Origin: DASYSL01 sp036003365
GTDB lineage: Bacteria > Eisenbacteria > RBG-16-71-46 > DASYSL01
DNA: 26,739 bases
Assembly (NCBI GenBank): GCA_036003365.1
Contig: DASYSL010000185.1
Coordinates: 1 to 26,739, forward strand
Direction: 5' to 3'
Shown here: in pieces, positions 23,134 to 26,739 of the stretch
How positions within the stretch are numbered: position 1 is the stretch's first letter
Layout: each line of letters begins with the position of its first letter
Program-made: the position numbers and the translations under genes
The notes under the pieces: generated by a model
What the model was told of the DNA's origin: nothing
The model's database searches: none
What the model saw: the letters and a program-made list of their open reading frames with translations, nothing else

Positions 23134-24213
23134 GTGAGTGGTTTCGCGCTCCACCTTCCGGCTTGGCTCGCCCACGTCCCGACCTATGTTCCGCCGGTCG
23201 ACACGACGGCGCTCAACGCGCCGGCGTGGTCGCCGCTCTGGCATCCCGGCTCGCCGGTGCGCTTCCTGCCCACCTTCGACTGGACGGGTTTCGGCATTCA
23301 CTGGAGCACGGTCATCGGGATCGCCGTGCTGAGCGCGATCTACGTGTACTGGATGGCGGGTCTCAGGCGACGGCGCGGGCTCGAAGCGGCCGGCGACGGC
23401 TGGCGCATCACGGCCTTCGTGACGGCGCAGATCGTCATGTTCTTCTCTTTGAACGGGCCCATCCACGATCTCAGCGATTACTACCTATTCAGCGCCCACA
23501 TGGTGCAGCACCTGCTGCTCATCCTGATCTGGGCGCCGCTCCTCATCCTGAGCGTGCCGCCCTGGGCGCAGGCCATGATCTTGGATTGGGGGCGGGTGGG
23601 GCGCGCCATCGAGTGGGCGGCCAAGCCGGTGCCTGCGTTCACCTTCTTCAGCGTCGCGTTCATGATGTGGCACCTGCAGCTCCTGTACGGAATCATGATG
23701 CGCGACCACAACGTGCACATCGCGACCCACGTCATGTTCATGGTGACGTCGGTCTTGCTGTGGTGGCCGGTGTGCCAGAGCGCGCCCGGCCGGCCGGCGA
23801 TGTCGGACCCGCTCAAGATGCTCTATCTCTTCCTGATCACGTTGCCGATGATGCCCGTGGCGGCCTTCATCTCCCTGGCCACCGACGTGCTGTATCCCTG
23901 GTACACGGTGGCGCCGCGGGTCTTTGGCCTTTCGCCGCTGGCCGATCAGGCGGCGGGCGGGCTCATCATGTGGGTGCCTGGAAACGCGGTCCTCTGGGTG
24001 GCCATCACGGTGATTTTTTTCCGCTGGGCCCTCGGCCAGGAGAAGAACGAACGCACCCGGGCCCCGTCGCCGGAATCGAAGGGTGAAGCCCAGGCCGTGG
24101 GCGCCACGCCGCGCGAGGGCGCCAAGCCACCCGAATCCGAGGACCCAGGGCTTGTGCTAAGCTCCTCACACATCGGACCATCCCCGGGGTCCGCCATACG
24201 GAGGCTGACATGA
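23134..24213 (+). CDS. ctaG: Cytochrome c oxidase assembly factor CtaG (caa3 type)
   Basis: A 359-residue membrane protein of the caa3_CtaG family, required in Bacillus for assembling the caa3 oxidase. About seven helices are visible. Conserved His pairs lie in the membrane (SAHMVQHLLLILIW, FMMWHLQLLYG, VHIATHVMF), probable copper or heme sites. PMMPVAAFISLATD is a family signature. The tail from about residue 305 is a charged, disordered extension (RAPSPESKGEAQ) not seen in shorter homologues. The start is GTG at 23134, without a strong Shine-Dalgarno and behind a hairpin, so expression may be kept below that of the structural subunits. The stop overlaps the next start as ATGA. Confidence 0.94.
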   Translation: MSGFALHLPAWLAHVPTYVPPVDTTALNAPAWSPLWHPGSPVRFLPTFDWTGFGIHWSTVIGIAVLSAIYVYWMAGLRRRRGLEAAGDGWRITAFVTAQIVMFFSLNGPIHDLSDYYLFSAHMVQHLLLILIWAPLLILSVPPWAQAMILDWGRVGRAIEWAAKPVPAFTFFSVAFMMWHLQLLYGIMMRDHNVHIATHVMFMVTSVLLWWPVCQSAPGRPAMSDPLKMLYLFLITLPMMPVAAFISLATDVLYPWYTVAPRVFGLSPLADQAAGGLIMWVPGNAVLWVAITVIFFRWALGQEKNERTRAPSPESKGEAQAVGATPREGAKPPESEDPGLVLSSSHIGPSPGSAIRRLT

Positions 24214-24737
24214 GCACTGCCGATCAAGCGGCCGCGGCCACCGAGCCTCGCAGCTCCCTGAGCCTCGTCCTGAGCGACGGCCTCTACGCCGGACTCATCG
24301 GCGCCTTCCTCGTCGCCGGCTGGTTCCTCGTCCTCGACATCCTCGCCGGTCACCCGCTGCAAACGCCTTCGATGCTCGGCACGTGGATCATCCATGGTCC
24401 CGAGGCGGTGGGCAACGCGATGGTCGATCCCGCGATGGTCGCCGCCTACACCGCCGTGCACTTGGTCGCCTTCGTCCTCGTCGGCTCGATCGCCTCTTAC
24501 CTATTCGCGCTGAGCGACCGGCAGCCCGCCGCCATCGTCGGCTTGGTGTTCCTGTTCGCCTTCTTCGAGGTGGGCTTCTTCGTATTCAGCGCCGTGATGG
24601 GCGGGCAGCTCATCGGCCGATTGGGCGCGTGGGCCGTCGGTGTCGGCAATTTGTTCGCCGCGGCAGGCATGGCTGCCTATCTGTGGATGCGCCATCCGCA
24701 TTTGAAGGAAAGCTTCGGACACATCTGGGATCGGTAG
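24210..24737 (+). CDS. Four-helix membrane protein at the end of the oxidase operon
   Basis: A 175-residue protein with four predicted membrane helices (around 24-47, 78-99, 106-128 and 133-158), and soluble ends facing the same side. I do not recognise a family. GGAGG precedes the ATG, and the start overlaps the ctaG stop by four bases, so it is co-translated and probably belongs to the oxidase system, for example as an accessory or assembly membrane subunit. H53 (GHPLQ), H73 (IHGPEAV) and the helix-2 H (AVHLVAF) are candidate metal contacts. The C-terminal MRHPHLKESFGHIW adds more His. No signal peptide is separately visible. Confidence 0.75.
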   Translation: MSTADQAAAATEPRSSLSLVLSDGLYAGLIGAFLVAGWFLVLDILAGHPLQTPSMLGTWIIHGPEAVGNAMVDPAMVAAYTAVHLVAFVLVGSIASYLFALSDRQPAAIVGLVFLFAFFEVGFFVFSAVMGGQLIGRLGAWAVGVGNLFAAAGMAAYLWMRHPHLKESFGHIWDR

Positions 24738-24780
24738 AGGATCGCTCGGTGCTCCTCGAGGATCGCTCGAACTTCGCTCG

Positions 24781-24849
24781 CATTCCGAAGTGAAAGAGTA
24801 GGCGCACCCGTTTCAAGACGGGTTGACCCCCATTTCTAGAAGGTCAACC
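24781..24849. repeat. Palindromic element, copy C (tandem unit 1)
   Basis: Leader ATTCCGAAGTGAAAGAGTAGG, then hairpin 1 ACCCGT (24806-24811) / ACGGGT (24818-24823) and hairpin 2 GGTTGACC (24821-24828) / GGTCAACC (24842-24849) with TTTCTAGAA in the loop. The two stems share three bases, so they are mutually exclusive. This is the best-preserved copy. GAGGATCGCTCG is also directly repeated just before it (24737-24748, 24758-24769). Confidence 0.92.
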
Positions 24850-24855
24850 CCGACG

Positions 24856-24923
24856 AATACCGAAGCGAATGAGTAGGCCCACCCGTTTCAAGACGGGTTG
24901 ACCCCCATTTCTAGAAGCTCAAC
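24856..24923. repeat. Palindromic element, copy D (tandem unit 2)
   Basis: The same unit starts again 75 bases after copy C. Hairpin 1 is intact (24881-24886 with 24893-24898); hairpin 2 is reduced to GTTGA (24897-24901) / TCAAC (24919-24923) with one changed base pair. Its end overlaps the TGA stop (24919-24921, minus strand) of the lipoprotein gene. Confidence 0.92.
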
Positions 24924-26547
24924 GGGCCGAACTCAACGAGCCTGACCTCATCGCCACGCGACCGCCCGCGCTCTGCGCCCGCGACACGGGGATGACTCCC
25001 GAAGGCGGGAAGTCGACGACCCAGATTCGCCAGTGACCGCTGGCGTCACGACGCGTCACCGCCTGAGGATTGCCGAACCCGAAATAGCTGGGGACGATGG
25101 CCTTGAGGTCGGCGGACGCTTCGTCGAAGTAGTCGACGTAGCACGGCTGCGGCAAGTCGAGGCCGCTGCGGTTCACGCGGTACACGAGATTTCGTTGCCC
25201 GTACACGAAAGTGATCCACTCTCCGCCGTCCAGCGGAAACGCCCAGCGCACTTGCTCGGTGCGCGCGGTGGCGCTGCTGTAGGCCACGCCCGGTACGCCC
25301 TCGCCGTCATCCTTCAGGCTTCGCACCGTGCCGTCCCCGTCCACGACGGTCTCGAAAGCGACAAAGGGCCGGCGGATTCCCTCCAGGATGGCCGCGTCGG
25401 GCGAGTGCACCTCGGCCCGGGCCGGTGGCGTATACAGGACGCGCCCGACACTCCCGAGCCCGCTGGCCAAGGGGTAGGCCCTGAGCGACCAATTCGTCCC
25501 CTGGTGCTGGGTCACGTAGATGCTGTCCGAGGAAAGCGGCACGAAGCACGCCTCCTCGTAGTCGATGGCACCCTGCGGCCCGAACGAAGTCCGCTCCGTG
25601 CCGTTCGCCTGAATGACCCCGATCTTCCGCTGGCCGCCGACTTCCTCACTGAACAGGATTCGTAACCCGTCGTCCGACCAGGCGATCCGGCCGTCGTACA
25701 CAGCACCGGTGCGGGTGAACGAGGTCAAAACCTGCTCGGCTTGGTTCTCGAAGTTGTAGACCACGAGCTGCCAGGCCCCCGCCCCGCCGCGCACATACGC
25801 CAGTTTGGGGGTGCCGAGATTCCATTCGGGCGCCCACTGGTCGGCGTTGCCGGCGGCGGGCAGCTGGAAGCCGGCGCGCACCGACACGTTGGCGAGGCCG
25901 AAACGCCGCGTGTCGTCGGTGCTTCGCGCCTCGAGCACGTAGGTCGCCGTCGTGTCGCGAGCCGGCGCCGTGTAGGTCGCGCTCGCGGGTCCGGTGGCCA
26001 CGAGCGTCCCCACCGCAGCGTCGCCGCCCGGAATGTCGTTCACCGCCAGCGTGAATCCCTTGTTGGGCGTGTTGCCGACGAGCACATTGAAGGGAACCGG
26101 TGTGGCGGGCAGAACGCTGAACAGGTGATCGGGCACCAGGGCCACCTGCACTGCGGGCACGATGATCTGGGTCGTGCCCCGCACCGTCGTGTCCCGGTCG
26201 CTCACGGCCTGGAGAGTGAGCGAGTAGCCCAGCAGGTTCTCGACCGTGGCCGGCGCCGTGTAGGTGACGCTCTTGGGTCCCGTCGCCACGATGGTTCCCA
26301 CGTCGAGGGTGTCGGAGAGTGCGGGATCGCGGCGCAGCCGCCAGGTTACGCTGTGATCCGCCGTGTCGCCCGTGGTGGCGACGAAGGCCTGCGACGAATG
26401 GACGAACACCGAGGCCGAGGGCGGCGCGACCGCGATCGTTCCGCTCGGCGGAGGGGGCGGCTGGGTGGGCTCGTCCTCGGAGCATCCGAAGCAGGCCAAA
26501 GCCAAAGCCAAAGCCAAGCACACGACGAGGATTGCGCTGAGTCTCAT
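24919..26547 (-). CDS. Lipoprotein with two Ig-like repeats and a PD40 propeller
   Basis: A 542-residue exported protein. The start at 26547 gives a lipoprotein signal (MRLSAILVVCLALALALAC), with two Cys (ACFGC) of which either may be the lipidated one; the frame is open further upstream but without homology. A PPPPP linker follows. Residues 40-135 and 135-240 are two related beta-domains, each with GT(I/L)VATGP and a TYTAPA strand, an internal duplication of Ig-like type. From about 255 the sequence reads as a TolB-like beta-propeller (PEWNLGTPKLAYVRG, IAWSDDGLRILFSE, RKIGVIQANGTERTSF). It would sit on a membrane surface and bind an unknown partner. It is 53 bases downstream of the amidase gene, same strand. 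Confidence 0.85.
   Translation of the reverse strand: MRLSAILVVCLALALALACFGCSEDEPTQPPPPPSGTIAVAPPSASVFVHSSQAFVATTGDTADHSVTWRLRRDPALSDTLDVGTIVATGPKSVTYTAPATVENLLGYSLTLQAVSDRDTTVRGTTQIIVPAVQVALVPDHLFSVLPATPVPFNVLVGNTPNKGFTLAVNDIPGGDAAVGTLVATGPASATYTAPARDTTATYVLEARSTDDTRRFGLANVSVRAGFQLPAAGNADQWAPEWNLGTPKLAYVRGGAGAWQLVVYNFENQAEQVLTSFTRTGAVYDGRIAWSDDGLRILFSEEVGGQRKIGVIQANGTERTSFGPQGAIDYEEACFVPLSSDSIYVTQHQGTNWSLRAYPLASGLGSVGRVLYTPPARAEVHSPDAAILEGIRRPFVAFETVVDGDGTVRSLKDDGEGVPGVAYSSATARTEQVRWAFPLDGGEWITFVYGQRNLVYRVNRSGLDLPQPCYVDYFDEASADLKAIVPSYFGFGNPQAVTRRDASGHWRIWVVDFPPSGVIPVSRAQSAGGRVAMRSGSLSSAR
26495..26518. repeat. Hexamer repeat in the lipoprotein signal peptide
   Basis: GCCAAA is repeated four times (last unit GCCAAG). 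On the coding strand it encodes the Leu-Ala repeat that forms the hydrophobic core of the signal peptide, so slippage would lengthen or shorten the core in frame. Confidence 0.92.
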
Positions 26548-26600
26548 GGGAGCTCCGCCAGAGTTCCTTCGTGATGAGCGCGCCCGGGCGGCGGGCGGCC

Positions 26601-26739
26601 TCAAGCCACCGTCGGAAACTGCAGGTGCCAATCCGTCGCGGCCTGATAGGCGTTCCCCACGGCGACCAGCGTCTCCTCGGAGAAGGGAGCGCCCAGGAAG
26701 CTGATCCCCGTGGGCAGGTGATTCTCGCCAAAACCGTTG
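26601..26739 (-). CDS. Amidase-signature enzyme, C-terminal end (5' part outside window)
   Basis: Only the last 45 codons are in the window. They encode NGFGENHLPTGISFLGAPFS, then EETLVAVGNAYQAATDW and a short LQFPTVA tail. The pattern LPxGISFxGxPFSExTLxxxxxAYxxAT is the standard C-terminus of amidase-signature proteins (GatA and bacterial amidases), which hydrolyse amide bonds with a Ser-cisSer-Lys triad that lies outside this window. The specific enzyme cannot be told. The lipoprotein gene starts 53 bases downstream on the same strand, so the two may be co-transcribed. Confidence 0.82.
   Translation of the reverse strand, partial: NGFGENHLPTGISFLGAPFSEETLVAVGNAYQAATDWHLQFPTVA

Noticed and set aside
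24781..24923. CRISPR array
   Set aside because: Only two units, long palindromic repeats, no unique spacers of regular length and no cas genes.

Overview
The window is GC-rich, densely coded bacterial chromosome: 24 protein genes (two cut by the window edges), no RNA genes, no insertion sequences and no CRISPR array. A beta-barrel outer-membrane protein ending in Phe, a lipoprotein and several exported peptidases point to a two-membrane (Gram-negative) cell. A caa3-type oxidase points to aerobic respiration. The mix (metzincin of the DUF5117 type, DUF222/HNH endonuclease, PD40 propellers, high GC) would fit an uncultured FCB or deltaproteobacteria-like lineage such as Candidatus Eisenbacteria, but this is inference and no marker gene here settles it.

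Layout. 1-1793: end of a zinc metzincin with a strong terminator. 2051-2590: small exported DUF6265-like protein. 2698-5047 (minus): HIT hydrolase, a winged-helix protein and a DUF222/HNH endonuclease. 5167-9557: divergent peptidases M20 (minus) and M16 (plus). 9704-10984: a Rho-type helicase whose canonical RNA-binding domain is replaced by a low-complexity Arg/Asn/Gly tail. 11031-13734: amidohydrolase, PD40 propeller and ArfB-like ribosome-rescue hydrolase, chained by overlapping start and stop codons. 13743-14469 (minus): pterin carbinolamine dehydratase and a VOC protein. 14562-15107: outer-membrane barrel. 15297-17167 (minus): GNAT acetyltransferase translationally coupled to a diiron oxygenase of the PaaA/BoxB superfamily. 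17360-19062: transaldolase and trans-aconitate methyltransferase. 19220-24737: caa3 cytochrome oxidase operon (subunits II, I, III, IV, CtaG, plus a membrane protein). 24919-26739 (minus): propeller lipoprotein and the C-terminal end of an amidase.

The most interesting signal is a dispersed palindromic element of about 70 bp with two overlapping hairpins. Three copies lie between convergent genes (one at 15220, two in tandem at 24781 and 24856, 75 bp apart). A fourth, diverged copy lies in frame inside the DUF222/HNH endonuclease gene at 4541-4612. This resembles, in logic only, the Rickettsia palindromic elements that insert in frame into genes. Other points worth a second look are the Rho variant without its cold-shock domain, the GNAT/diiron oxygenase pair without a visible reductase, hairpins near the arfB stop and before ctaG, and in-frame microsatellites in several genes.
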